The translations under genes and the position numbers were made by a program. A DNA stretch of 64,000 nucleotides from an uncultured Thermoanaerobaculia bacterium (lineage in GTDB: Bacteria > Acidobacteriota > Thermoanaerobaculia > Multivoradales > Multivoraceae), in contig CATOTG010000008.1 of the NCBI GenBank assembly GCA_951813015.1, forward strand, positions 372,001 to 436,000. The letters run 5' to 3'. Below the pieces are notes generated by a model. The model was not told the DNA's origin. It ran no database searches and saw only the letters and a list, made by a program, of their open reading frames with translations. Shown one piece after another: positions 52,347 through 60,596 of the stretch (within the stretch, counting starts at the first letter, position 1; every line of letters begins with the position of its first letter).

Positions 52347-53695
52347 GCGAGGAAGCGAAGCAGGAAGCCGGCAGCGAGGCGGATACCGGAGGCGATGGCG
52401 ACGGCCCTCGAGAGAGCGGCGGGGGGTTGGGATTCGAGACGCGGATGATCCATGCCGGCGCCGGCCCGGATCCGGTGACGGGCTCGCGCCAGACGCCGAT
52501 TCACCAGACTTCGGCCTACGCGTTCCACGACGCGGACCATGCGGCGTCCCTGTTCAATCTCCAGACCTTCGGCTTCATCTACTCCCGTCTCGGGAACCCC
52601 ACCGTCGCCACGCTGGAAGAGCGCATCGCCAGCCTGGAGGGCGGTCGCGGTGCGACCTGCGCCGCCTCGGGACACGCCGCCCAGGTCCTCGCGTTCTTTC
52701 CGCTGCTCGAGGCCGGCGAGCGGTTCGCGGCATCGAATCGGCTCTACGGCGGGTCGGTCACGCAGTTCAGCCGGACGTTCCCGAAGTTCGACTGGCGCTG
52801 CGACTTCGTCGACACGGAGGACCTCTCCGCGGTCGAGGCGGTCCTGGCGCAGGGCGCCAAGGCGCTGTTCGTCGAGAGCCTGGCGAACCCGGGCGGCGTG
52901 GTTACCGACCTGGAAGCCCTGGCCGGACTGACTCGGGCCGCGGGCGCCGTGCTGATCGTCGACAACACACTGGCCACGCCCTGGCTCTGCCGACCCTTCG
53001 AGTGGGGCGCCGATCTGGTTGTCCATTCGGCGACGAAGTTCCTCTCCGGCACCGGTACGGTGATCGGCGGCGCCGTGGTGGACAGCGGCCGGTTCGACTG
53101 GACGGCGTCGGGGCGCTTCCCCGGCCTGTCCGAGCCGGAGCCGGCCTACCATGGCCTGAAGTTCAGCGAGACATTCGGCGACCTTGCCTTCACCGTCCAC
53201 TCGCACGCGGTTGGCCTGCGGGACCTGGGCGCTTCGATGGCGCCGATGAACGCCTTTCTCACGCTGCTCGGGACGGAGACCCTCGCCCTGCGAATGGAAC
53301 GCCACTGCCGGAACGCGCAAGTCGTCGCCGAGTGGCTGACGGAGCACCCGAAGGTCGAATGGGTGTCTCACGCCGGCCTGCCGACGAGTCCGTACCGAGA
53401 ACTGGCAGAAAAGTACCTGCCGAACGGCGCGGGCGCCGTGTTCACCTTCGGTGTGCGGGGCGGCTACGACGCGGGCGTCAAGGTCGTCGAGACCTGCGAG
53501 CTGTTCTCGCACCTGGCGAACATTGGCGATGCCCGCTCGTTGATCATCCATCCGGCATCGACGACGCACCGGCAGCTCTCGGACGAGCAGCGCGTCGCCG
53601 CCGGCGCCGGCCCGGAAGTGGTTCGGCTGTCGATCGGCCTGGAGACGGTTGACGACCTGATCCGCGACCTGGACCGCGCGCTGGCGGCCGCGTAG
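52343..53695 (+). CDS. metY: O-acetylhomoserine aminocarboxypropyltransferase-like PLP enzyme
   Basis: 450 residues. A PLP-dependent Cys/Met-metabolism enzyme that makes homocysteine from O-acetyl- or O-succinyl-homoserine and sulfide. Motifs: GFETRMIHAGAGPDPVTGSR, YSRLGNPTVATLEERIASLE, FVESLANPGG, IVDNTLATPWLCRPFEWGAD, and the PLP lysine in VVHSATKFLSGTG. The first ~28 residues are a Glu/Gly/Asp-rich extension. Start ATG 52343 has GGAGAGGGAGG upstream and overlaps the CoA-binding gene's stop. With cysH and siroheme genes downstream, it completes a sulfate-to-homocysteine set apart from sulfite reductase. Confidence 0.92.
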   Translation: MSEEAKQEAGSEADTGGDGDGPRESGGGLGFETRMIHAGAGPDPVTGSRQTPIHQTSAYAFHDADHAASLFNLQTFGFIYSRLGNPTVATLEERIASLEGGRGATCAASGHAAQVLAFFPLLEAGERFAASNRLYGGSVTQFSRTFPKFDWRCDFVDTEDLSAVEAVLAQGAKALFVESLANPGGVVTDLEALAGLTRAAGAVLIVDNTLATPWLCRPFEWGADLVVHSATKFLSGTGTVIGGAVVDSGRFDWTASGRFPGLSEPEPAYHGLKFSETFGDLAFTVHSHAVGLRDLGASMAPMNAFLTLLGTETLALRMERHCRNAQVVAEWLTEHPKVEWVSHAGLPTSPYRELAEKYLPNGAGAVFTFGVRGGYDAGVKVVETCELFSHLANIGDARSLIIHPASTTHRQLSDEQRVAAGAGPEVVRLSIGLETVDDLIRDLDRALAAA

Positions 53696-53787
53696 GGACG
53701 GCGGCAGCGCCGTTCCCCTCCTGAGCCCACCGGGCTGGCGGGCGGTCGTCGCGCTTGCGGTCGGATCGAGTGCGGTGTGCAGGGGCG

Positions 53788-53793
53788 TAAGAT
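53788..53793 (+). promoter_or_regulatory. Putative -10 hexamer for the class V aminotransferase gene (leaderless)
   Basis: TAAGAT, 8 nt before ATG 53802, with no ribosome binding site. Confidence 0.45.
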
Positions 53794-53801
53794 CGGCCGC
53801 C

Positions 53802-54968
53802 ATGCTTGAGTGCCAGCGGCATCGGTTCCAGCTTCCGTCGGATTTGCACTACCTGAACTGCGCGTACATGGCGCCGCTGGCTCGTGAGGTCGAGGCGGCG
53901 GGGCGGGAGGGTATGGCGCGGCGTCGCGATCCGTCGACGATCGTTGCGGACGACTTCTTCGACCAGGCAGACGCGCTGCGCGAGCGGTTCGCGCGCTTGA
54001 TCGGCGGCGCCGATTCGCGACGGGTCGCGATCATCCCGGCGGTCTCGTACGGCATCGCCACGGCGGCACAGAACGTCGAAATCTCCTCGGACCGGAACAT
54101 CGTCATCCTGGGCGAGCAGTTTCCGAGCAACGTCTATGTGTGGATGCGGAAGGCGAAGGAGAGTGGCGCGACGATCCGCACGGTCGATCGGCCTGCGGTG
54201 GGGGAGCAGGGCGCAGGCGCGGTCTGGAACGAGCGCCTGCTCGACGCGATCGATGGCGACACGGCGGTCGTGGCGACGCCGATCGTCCACTGGGCGGACG
54301 GCACGCGCTTCGACGTGGCGGCGGTCGGGCGGAGGGCGCGCGAGGTCGGTGCGGCCTTCGTCATCGACGGCACGCAGTCGATCGGCGCCATGCCCTTTGA
54401 TGTCGAGAAGGTCGCCCCCGACGCGCTGGTCGTCGCCGGCTACAAGACGTTGTTCGGCCCGTACCAGAGCGGTCTGGCCTGGTTCGGCGAGCGGTTCGAC
54501 GGCGGTGTGCCGCTGGAGGAACCGTGGGCCGCCCGCAAGAGCAGCGAGCTGTTCGTTGCCGGCCGGCTCGAGTACGTGCAGGAGTACCGGCCGGCGGCGG
54601 CGCGCTACGACGTGGGCGAGCGGAGCAACCAGATTCAGCTGCCGATGCTGAACGCGGCCCTGGACATGGTGTTCGAGTGGGGACCCGAGCGGGTCCAGGA
54701 GTACTGCGCGACGCTGCTCCAACCGTTCGAGGACGCCTTCTGCGAGGCCGGATTCGACCTGGAGGATCGGGCGTGGCGCGGCGCCCATCTCTTCGGTCTG
54801 CGCTCGCGGCGCGGTCTCGACGCCGGTGCCACCGCGGCGGCGCTGCGGCAGGCTCGGGTGTTCGTCTCGGTGCGGGGTACGGCGATCCGGGTGGCGCCAC
54901 AGGTCTACAACGACAGCTCGGACCTGGAGGCCCTGGCGGCGACGTTGCGGACGTTGCAGCGGCGTTGA
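53802..54968 (+). CDS. Class V aminotransferase (PLP, cysteine-desulfurase-like fold)
   Basis: 388 residues. Starts LPSDLHYLNCAYMAPLAREV, continues with IIPAVSYGIATAAQ, IVHWADGTRFDVAAVGRRAR, FVIDGTQSIGAMPFDVEKV (PLP-binding Asp and Gln) and VVAGYKTLFGPYQSGLAWFG, where the Lys binds PLP. The group includes isopenicillin epimerase-like and selenocysteine-lyase-like enzymes. The substrate cannot be told; the sulfur-gene setting hints at a cysteine-related reaction. Its last codons lie within a 24-bp repeat. Confidence 0.88.
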   Translation: MLECQRHRFQLPSDLHYLNCAYMAPLAREVEAAGREGMARRRDPSTIVADDFFDQADALRERFARLIGGADSRRVAIIPAVSYGIATAAQNVEISSDRNIVILGEQFPSNVYVWMRKAKESGATIRTVDRPAVGEQGAGAVWNERLLDAIDGDTAVVATPIVHWADGTRFDVAAVGRRAREVGAAFVIDGTQSIGAMPFDVEKVAPDALVVAGYKTLFGPYQSGLAWFGERFDGGVPLEEPWAARKSSELFVAGRLEYVQEYRPAAARYDVGERSNQIQLPMLNAALDMVFEWGPERVQEYCATLLQPFEDAFCEAGFDLEDRAWRGAHLFGLRSRRGLDAGATAAALRQARVFVSVRGTAIRVAPQVYNDSSDLEALAATLRTLQRR

Positions 54969-55050
54969 TCCAGGCCGCGCGGTGAGCGAGGACTCGCAGT
55001 CGGCTGCTCGGGCCTCGTGCTCGGGGCGTTGCAGCGGCGTTGATCCAGGC
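54952..55050 (+). repeat. 24-bp direct repeat at the aminotransferase 3' end
   Basis: CGTTGCAGCGGCGTTGATCC followed by AGGC occurs exactly at 54952-54975 (the last codons, stop and first bases after it) and at 55027-55050. The 75-bp period suggests a local duplication. Nothing else shows an integration event. Confidence 0.7.
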
Positions 55051-55091
55051 GCTCGGCGGGCTTCGGCCGCTGATCCGTTGCAACCAAGAGA

Positions 55092-55118
55092 CATTTGTGA
55101 TCGTATTTGTCACAAATG
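55092..55118. promoter_or_regulatory. Palindromic operator candidate over the cysH start
   Basis: CATTTGTGA and TCACAAATG form a perfect 9-bp inverted repeat with a 9-nt spacer (TCGTATTTG). The right arm contains the cysH ATG (55116). ATTTGTGA/ATTTGTCA also occurs as a direct repeat 11 bp apart. It is conspicuously AT-rich in this GC-rich DNA. A dimeric repressor bound here would block initiation of the cysH-siroheme operon; the regulator is unknown. Confidence 0.55.
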
Positions 55119-55907
55119 CAGCAAGACCAGCATTCGCACGACCTCGGCGGCGCCGTTCTGGAGTTCCCCGGCCAGGCCGCCGACGGGGATCTTTGCGTTC
55201 TCGGCTGGGCGATGGAGCTGGAGCTCGCGACTCCGGAACAGGTCCTGCGCTGGGCGCACGGCCGTTGGGGAAACGAGCTGACCCTGGCGACCTCGTTCCA
55301 GGCGGAGGGCATGCTCCTCCTCCACATGTGCCATGAACTCGGCCTGCCGGTCCGTGTCGTGACGCTCGACACCGGGCGGCTGCCGGAGGAGACCTTCCGG
55401 CACATCGACCACGTGCGGCTGCACTACGGCGTCGAGGTCGAGGTGGTCGCTCCGCGCGCCTCCGACGTTGCGCGACTCGTCCGGCGGGAGGGGCCGAATC
55501 TCTTCTACGCGTCGGTTGCCGGGAGGCAGCGTTGCTGCAACGTGCGCAAGGTGGAACCGATGGGCCGGGCCCTGGCGCGCACACCGGCCTGGCTCAGCGG
55601 TCTGCGCCGCGATCAGACCCCGACCCGGGACGTCCTGAACAAGGTGGAGGTCGACCGGGTGACGCGGACGAAGGGACGTCTGGTCAAGGTCTGCCCGCTG
55701 CTCGACTGGACCGAGGATCAGGTCTGGGCCTACATCCACGAGCAGGGAGTGCCGTACCACCCACTCTACGACCGCGGCTACCGGACGATCGGATGCGCGC
55801 CGTGCACGCGGCCTTCGCGCCCCGGTGAAGGCGCCCGCGGCGGACGCTGGTGGTGGGAGTCCCAGACCGGCAAGGAATGCGGGCTCCACGTGCTGCAGCC
55901 GCGTTGA
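55116..55907 (+). CDS. cysH: APS reductase (assimilatory, [4Fe-4S] CysH type)
   Basis: 263 residues. It reduces adenylyl sulfate to sulfite with thioredoxin. The PP-loop-like sequence LTLATSFQAEGMLLLHMCHE and LDTGRLPEETFRHIDHV are typical. The cluster cysteines are present: CC in GRQRCCNVRKVEP and CxxC in IGCAPCTRP, which mark the APS-specific form rather than PAPS reductase. The catalytic Cys is in KECGLH near the C-terminus. ATG 55116 lies in the operator palindrome. The end overlaps the next gene (TTGA). Confidence 0.93.
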   Translation: MQQDQHSHDLGGAVLEFPGQAADGDLCVLGWAMELELATPEQVLRWAHGRWGNELTLATSFQAEGMLLLHMCHELGLPVRVVTLDTGRLPEETFRHIDHVRLHYGVEVEVVAPRASDVARLVRREGPNLFYASVAGRQRCCNVRKVEPMGRALARTPAWLSGLRRDQTPTRDVLNKVEVDRVTRTKGRLVKVCPLLDWTEDQVWAYIHEQGVPYHPLYDRGYRTIGCAPCTRPSRPGEGARGGRWWWESQTGKECGLHVLQPR

Positions 55908-56569
55908 GCCGGCCCCAGGCGGCCTACTACCCGGTCTACCTCTCGCTGGCCGGGCGGCTGGTGGTCGTGATCGGCGGCGGTTCGATTGCCGAACGAAAGG
56001 TGGCGGGCCTTCTCCCCAGTGGAGCGCGGGTACGGGTCGTCGCGCTCGAGTTGACGCCCGACCTGGCGCGACTGGCCGGCCGCGGCGAGATCGAGCACCG
56101 CGCGCGCGACTACCGACCGGGTGATCTGGAGGGCGCCTTCCTGGCGCTCGCGGAGCCCGGCGGCGCGGCGCCGGACGAGGCGTTCTTCACGGAGGCGGAA
56201 GCTCGGGGTATCTTCGCCAACGTGGAAGATGTGGTCGAGTGCTGCAGCTTCATCGCGCCCTCCATCGTGCGGCGCGGCGACCTGGTGGTCGCCATCTCGA
56301 CCTCCGGCCGGGCGCCGGCCCTGGCGGTTCGTCTCCGGCAGCGACTCGAGCAGGAGCTGGGACCTGAGTACGGGGCGCTGCTGGAACTTGCCGGCCGTCT
56401 TCGGCGCCCCCTGGCACGAGCGGTACCCGAGTTCGAGGAACGGCGGCGCCGCTGGTATGAACTCGTCGACTCGGAAGTGCTTGCCCTGTTCCGGGACGGC
56501 AAGACCGCCGAAGCGTCTGAACTGGCGGAGCAGACATTGGGCGTGGCCGCCGAGGATTCGAAGCGATGA
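55904..56569 (+). CDS. cysG: Siroheme synthase, precorrin-2 dehydrogenase/ferrochelatase part
   Basis: 221 residues from TTG 55904, whose first bases overlap the cysH stop; ATG 55877 is the alternative. YYPVYLSLAGRLVVVIGGGS and IAERKVAGLL form the NAD-binding site of the Met8p/CysG N-terminal family. CSFIAPSIVRRGDLVVAIST and GRAPALAVRLRQRLEQELGP are the substrate-binding and dimer regions. It converts precorrin-2 to siroheme for sulfite or nitrite reductase. In E. coli this part is fused to the methyltransferase; here the two are separate, overlapping genes. Confidence 0.88.
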   Translation: MSRPQAAYYPVYLSLAGRLVVVIGGGSIAERKVAGLLPSGARVRVVALELTPDLARLAGRGEIEHRARDYRPGDLEGAFLALAEPGGAAPDEAFFTEAEARGIFANVEDVVECCSFIAPSIVRRGDLVVAISTSGRAPALAVRLRQRLEQELGPEYGALLELAGRLRRPLARAVPEFEERRRRWYELVDSEVLALFRDGKTAEASELAEQTLGVAAEDSKR

Positions 56570-57318
56570 GCGGCGCGGCCGAATCGTTTTGGGAGAGCGA
56601 GCGGGGACGAGTTACCTTGATCGGCGCCGGCCCGGGGGACCCCGACCTGATCACCGTTCTGGGTCTGAAACGTCTGCGGGCCGCCGACCTCGTGCTGCAC
56701 GATCGCCTGGCGGCGCCCGAGCTTCTCGCCGAGGTCAGGGAGGACGCCAAGATCGTCGACGTCGGCAAGCGCCCCGGCGACGACGTGCAGGCGCGGCAAC
56801 GGCGGATCGAGCAGCTGATGATCAGTTCGGCCGTGACCGGCTCTCATGTGGTCCGGCTCAAGGGCGGCGACCCTGCCGTCTTCGGTCGCGGCGGCGAGGA
56901 GATCGCGGTCTGCGCCGCGGCCGGCGTGGCCTGCGAAGTCGTACCGGGAGTGAGCAGCTTCACTGCGGCGGCCGCGGCGGCAAGCATCCCGTTGACGCAT
57001 CGGGGCGTTTCCCAGGGCTTCGCCGTCGTCTCGGCGCGAAACGCCGAGGGCGGCGAACCCGACTGGGCGGGTCTCGCGGGCGCCGACACGGTCGTCGTTC
57101 TCATGCCGGCCCGACGACTGGAACGCATCGGTCGCGGCCTGATCGCCGCTGGCCGCGAGCGGGCCACTCCGGTCGCGATTGTCGAGCGGGCCACGACGCC
57201 GGACCAGAGAGTCGTGTCCTGCAACCTGCAGGCCCTGGCCGCGGGCGAGCTCTCCGGGGACATCGAGCCGCCATGCGTGCTCGTCGTGGGCCGCGTCGCG
57301 GCGGCCGCCCGCGTATAG
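56566..57318 (+). CDS. cobA: Uroporphyrinogen-III C-methyltransferase
   Basis: 250 residues. It adds two methyl groups to uroporphyrinogen III, giving precorrin-2, the substrate of the preceding enzyme. Motifs: VTLIGAGPGDPDLITVLGLK, VLHDRLAAPELL, VVRLKGGDPAVFGRGGEE (SAM site), and VVPGVSSFTAAAAAASIPLT HRG-type. It overlaps the upstream gene by ATGA (56566-56569). No sulfite reductase is present in the window. The 57319-57433 gap shows nothing of note. Confidence 0.93.
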   Translation: MSGAAESFWESERGRVTLIGAGPGDPDLITVLGLKRLRAADLVLHDRLAAPELLAEVREDAKIVDVGKRPGDDVQARQRRIEQLMISSAVTGSHVVRLKGGDPAVFGRGGEEIAVCAAAGVACEVVPGVSSFTAAAAAASIPLTHRGVSQGFAVVSARNAEGGEPDWAGLAGADTVVVLMPARRLERIGRGLIAAGRERATPVAIVERATTPDQRVVSCNLQALAAGELSGDIEPPCVLVVGRVAAAARV

Positions 57319-57433
57319 CGGCCCGGCGGCGGGAGGACTTCGATCCGGCCAGCGCGCTGCCCGGTTCGTCCTCCGGCACTCCCGCCCTCCAGCCCTCCGG
57401 CCTGACGGATGTTCCCGATGCCCTCCCGCCAGG

Positions 57434-58072
57434 CTAGGGGGAATAGACCGGCGCCAGCGGATCCGCTGCCAGGTCCGGCAGTTCCTTGCCCTCGCTTCGG
57501 GCGACTGCGCGGAGCAACCAGTCGAGCCGGTCGTTGCCCCAGAAGCGCTCGCCGCGGTAGATGAAGAGTGGTACGCCGAAGGCGCCGTCCCCTCTCGTGT
57601 GGGCGAAACCGGCCATGACGGCCTCCTTCCACTTCGGGTCGTGGGCGACGGCGAGGGCTTCGTCGCCGTCGAGCCCCGCTGCTTCGGCGGCGGCCTTCAT
57701 TACCTCGTCGCTGGCGAGGTCGAGGCCGCGTTCGAAGCGTGCGGAGAAGGCCTCGCGCGCATAGTCGATCGCCTTGCCCTGCTCTCGGGCCCAAAGGTAG
57801 ATCTGGTGGGGCGGAAACCAGTCGGGATCGCCTTCCGACTCCGGCCACTTGACGGTGAGCCCGTAGGCCTTCGCGATGCGCTCCGTGTCCTCCCGGAGGT
57901 AGGACGACTTGGCGCGTCCTGCCGAGAGGTTGGCGCCCTTGCCGAAGGGGAAGATCGGGACCGCGTCGATTTCGTTCCAGTCGAACGCGCCGGTCGTCGT
58001 GATCCGGTGAAAGGCCAGCCACGAGAACTGGGAACGGAAGGAGAAGTAGATGCGGAGGTCGCTGGAATTCAT
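57434..58072 (-). CDS. DsbA-family isomerase, 2-hydroxychromene-2-carboxylate isomerase-like
   Basis: 212 residues from ATG 58072, with CAGGAG upstream. Thioredoxin-fold proteins of the kappa-GST/HCCA-isomerase group begin as this does, with DLRIYFSFRSQFSWLAFHRI, where the first Ser replaces the Cys pair of DsbA. It continues with SSYLREDTERIAKAYGL and ends with GVPLFIYRGERFWGNDRLDW. Glutathione-dependent isomerisation is the known role. The actual substrate is unknown. The DUF5916 gene begins on the same strand upstream. Confidence 0.85.
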   Translation of the reverse strand: MNSSDLRIYFSFRSQFSWLAFHRITTTGAFDWNEIDAVPIFPFGKGANLSAGRAKSSYLREDTERIAKAYGLTVKWPESEGDPDWFPPHQIYLWAREQGKAIDYAREAFSARFERGLDLASDEVMKAAAEAAGLDGDEALAVAHDPKWKEAVMAGFAHTRGDGAFGVPLFIYRGERFWGNDRLDWLLRAVARSEGKELPDLAADPLAPVYSP

Positions 58073-58107
58073 GTTGGCGGGGCTCCTGCGGGAAAGCCGA
58101 TTCGGAC

Positions 58108-60345
58108 TCAACGGAAGATGTCGATCAGGCGGCTGTACTTGACGATGACAGTACGGTCCGGGCGCTCGTAGAGAAGCCGGGCGCCCAGCTCGTCGATTTC
58201 GTTGTAGACGACGAACAGGCCGGTGTTCGCATCCTGCAGCCAGGAGAAGCGGAGGTTCGCGGACACGTTGTCGGACTGGTCGTTGTACTGGGCGAGCGCC
58301 TGGACGAGCATCCGTGGCGTAATCGAGTAGGAGAGTCGCAGGCGCCCGAGATTGACCTGGAAGCTGCCCGACGCGATGTCCACGTCGTTGTGGTCCCAGG
58401 TCAGTTCCGAAGTCAGTCGTTCACCGCGCCGGGCGAGCAGGGTGAGCGAGGTGGAACTCCGGTCGCCGCCGAAGAAGCCGCCGGTGATGTTGCGGATGTA
58501 GGCCGAGAACGGCTTCGCCTGGTTCGTCGAGAACACGGTCTGCAGCTCGTCGTGGCTGTACCTGCCGGCCTGGACGGGGAAGCCGTCGACGATCTCGAAC
58601 GTCTCCTTGACGCCCTCCTCGGTGAAGTTCACGCCGGTGTGGATCTGGAAGCCGCTGCGCCACTCCCAGTGCGTATCGACATGGATGTACTGGGTTTCCT
58701 TGTAGTCGTCGAAATCCCAGATGCCGCTGTACGAGGCATGGGGCCTGATCTCGTGCAGGCCGGCGAGATTCTTCGGTCGCATCGTGCGCATGCCGAACGC
58801 GGAGAAGTTCCGGAAGTCCCGTCGTGACATGAAGCCGACTTCCGGATTGAAATTTGCACGGGCTTCGGCGACGCTGACGCTGCTGCGCCATTCCGGCTTG
58901 CCGAGGTTGTAGCTCAGGAGCATCGAGCTGTCGTCGCCGTCGAGTCCCGGCGTGTCCGTCCGGGCGACGTACGACTCGATCGTGTGGTGCTCGCCGATGC
59001 CCCACTTGCCGTCGAGCGCGAAGGTGCGGTTCGTGTCGTCCTGCGGGGCCAGGCTGCCCACGCCTTCGCGGCTGACGAACATCCCGCCGATGCTGGAGCG
59101 TTCGCCCAGTTCCCGGTTGACGCGGGCGACGGCGTAGTTGTTCCCGTGCAGCCCTCCCACCGTGGCCGTCTGCATGTGGAGCAGTCCGACGTTGAAGCGG
59201 CCCGCCTTGCCGGAGAGCCGACCGCCGTAGTCGATCGGGATCAGCTCACCGCCTGGGCCGATGCCGATGCGGCGGCTGAAGAACAGGTCGACGCGGGCCG
59301 ACGCGCGGCTGCCGCCGGAGCGCGCTCCGACGGTGAACAGGCCGGCGTTCTCCAGGAAGAAGGGCCGCTTCTCGGGGAAGAACAGGTTGAACCGGTCGAG
59401 GTTCACCTGCTGCTCGTCCACCTCGACCTGGGCGAAGTCCGTGTTGTAGGTCAGGTCCAGGGTCAGGCTCGGCGTCACGCTGTACTTGAGGTCTACGCCG
59501 AGGTCGGAGTCCGACTCGTTGTCGCGGTCCGTCTGGCGCGGCTCGTGGCTGCTGCCGATGGCGTACGGGATCAGCTTCAGGTTGCGCTGCGGCGGCGGCT
59601 CGACGCCCTGAAGCGCGCCCGCGTCGGTCAGCCGGTCCAGGTCGTGGTTGCGGTCGAGCTCGGACCAGAAGGCGACCTCCCTGTGGCGGGCGATGTTGCG
59701 CTGAAAGTTGAGGCCCCAGGTCTGCACGTCGGCAGGGGGATATCGCAGGGTGCGGAAGGGAATCGCGAACTCGGCGCTCCAGCCGAACTCGCCGACCTGG
59801 GTGGCGACGTTCCAGGCGCCGTCCCAGTTCAGGTTGAAGCCCGTGGACATGGCGCCCCGGAAGCGGCCGCCGCCGCCCATCCCGCTGAACACGCCCGAGC
59901 CGCCTTCGAGGACCTGGCCGTCGTACTCGATGCCGGCGGGGTTGGTGCCGAAGACGAAGCCGTTGCGCCCGTCCTGGAACGTGTCGAAGATGACCTGGAA
60001 GCTGTCCGTCTCGTCCAGGGCCGCGTCGCGGCGACTGTCGGAGATGACGATCCCGTCCGGTTCCCGGTCGTGGCAGACGACGGCGACGAACAGGGTGTCC
60101 CCGGTGTACGCGAAGCGGACCTCCGTGTGCTCGGTGCCCGGCTCGCCGGCGTAGGGCCGCGTCTGCGTCAAGCCCGATGCCGGCTCGATGGCTTGCCAGA
60201 CGGGGTCGTCGAGGACCGCGCCGTCAAGCGCCGGGGCTTCGCCGATCGCCACCGCCGTCGCGGACGGACGTGCGGTCTGGGCCTCGGACGTGGCGGCCCA
60301 CAGCGACAGGGCTGCGGCGATGGCCGCCGTGGGAATGCGCCTCAC
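58108..60345 (-). CDS. DUF5916 protein: CBM9-like domain plus outer-membrane barrel
   Basis: 745 residues from GTG 60345, giving a signal peptide (PTAAIAAALSLWAATSEAQ). Residues about 30-230 form a CBM9-like domain (APALDGAVLDDPVWQAIEPA, VRFAYTGDTLFVAVVCHDRE, DETDSFQVIFDTFQDGRNG). The remainder is beta-rich, with alternating aromatic strands, consistent with a barrel: LTLDLTYNTDFAQVEVDEQQ, FNLFFPEKRPFFLENAG, YSITPRMLVQALAQYN, and a terminal KYSRLIDIFR. Such proteins are common in Bacteroidota and Acidobacteriota with unknown roles, perhaps glycan binding or transport at the outer membrane. Confidence 0.85.
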   Translation of the reverse strand: MRRIPTAAIAAALSLWAATSEAQTARPSATAVAIGEAPALDGAVLDDPVWQAIEPASGLTQTRPYAGEPGTEHTEVRFAYTGDTLFVAVVCHDREPDGIVISDSRRDAALDETDSFQVIFDTFQDGRNGFVFGTNPAGIEYDGQVLEGGSGVFSGMGGGGRFRGAMSTGFNLNWDGAWNVATQVGEFGWSAEFAIPFRTLRYPPADVQTWGLNFQRNIARHREVAFWSELDRNHDLDRLTDAGALQGVEPPPQRNLKLIPYAIGSSHEPRQTDRDNESDSDLGVDLKYSVTPSLTLDLTYNTDFAQVEVDEQQVNLDRFNLFFPEKRPFFLENAGLFTVGARSGGSRASARVDLFFSRRIGIGPGGELIPIDYGGRLSGKAGRFNVGLLHMQTATVGGLHGNNYAVARVNRELGERSSIGGMFVSREGVGSLAPQDDTNRTFALDGKWGIGEHHTIESYVARTDTPGLDGDDSSMLLSYNLGKPEWRSSVSVAEARANFNPEVGFMSRRDFRNFSAFGMRTMRPKNLAGLHEIRPHASYSGIWDFDDYKETQYIHVDTHWEWRSGFQIHTGVNFTEEGVKETFEIVDGFPVQAGRYSHDELQTVFSTNQAKPFSAYIRNITGGFFGGDRSSTSLTLLARRGERLTSELTWDHNDVDIASGSFQVNLGRLRLSYSITPRMLVQALAQYNDQSDNVSANLRFSWLQDANTGLFVVYNEIDELGARLLYERPDRTVIVKYSRLIDIFR

Positions 60346-60596
60346 GGACCGCGACTCTACTCCGAAAGCAGGCGCAGCAGCCGTTCTGCCGCCGCCAGTC
60401 AAGCGAAAGCTCACCGGCAGAAGGTCTGGCCAATGCCGATGAGCGCGGATGCTCCCTCCCCGGAACCCGGCTGGTGTCTCGATGACGGCCCTGGTTGCGT
60501 CCGCGGGCACGCAGATTCCCTGCGTCGCGTCCTGCGGCGCAAGCTCCGTTAGCATAAGGCGAAACGACCCTGAACATCTTCGGAGGAGGATCAGCG

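Noticed and set aside
54952..55050. The 24-bp direct repeat as att sites of an integrated element
   Set aside because: Only ~50 bp lie between the copies, with no integrase or tRNA; a local duplication explains it.
55096..55114. CRP/FNR-type binding site (TGTGA...TCACA) before cysH
   Set aside because: The arms are separated by 9 nt, not 6 (CRP), and FNR sites have different arms. Kept as an operator for an unknown regulator instead.
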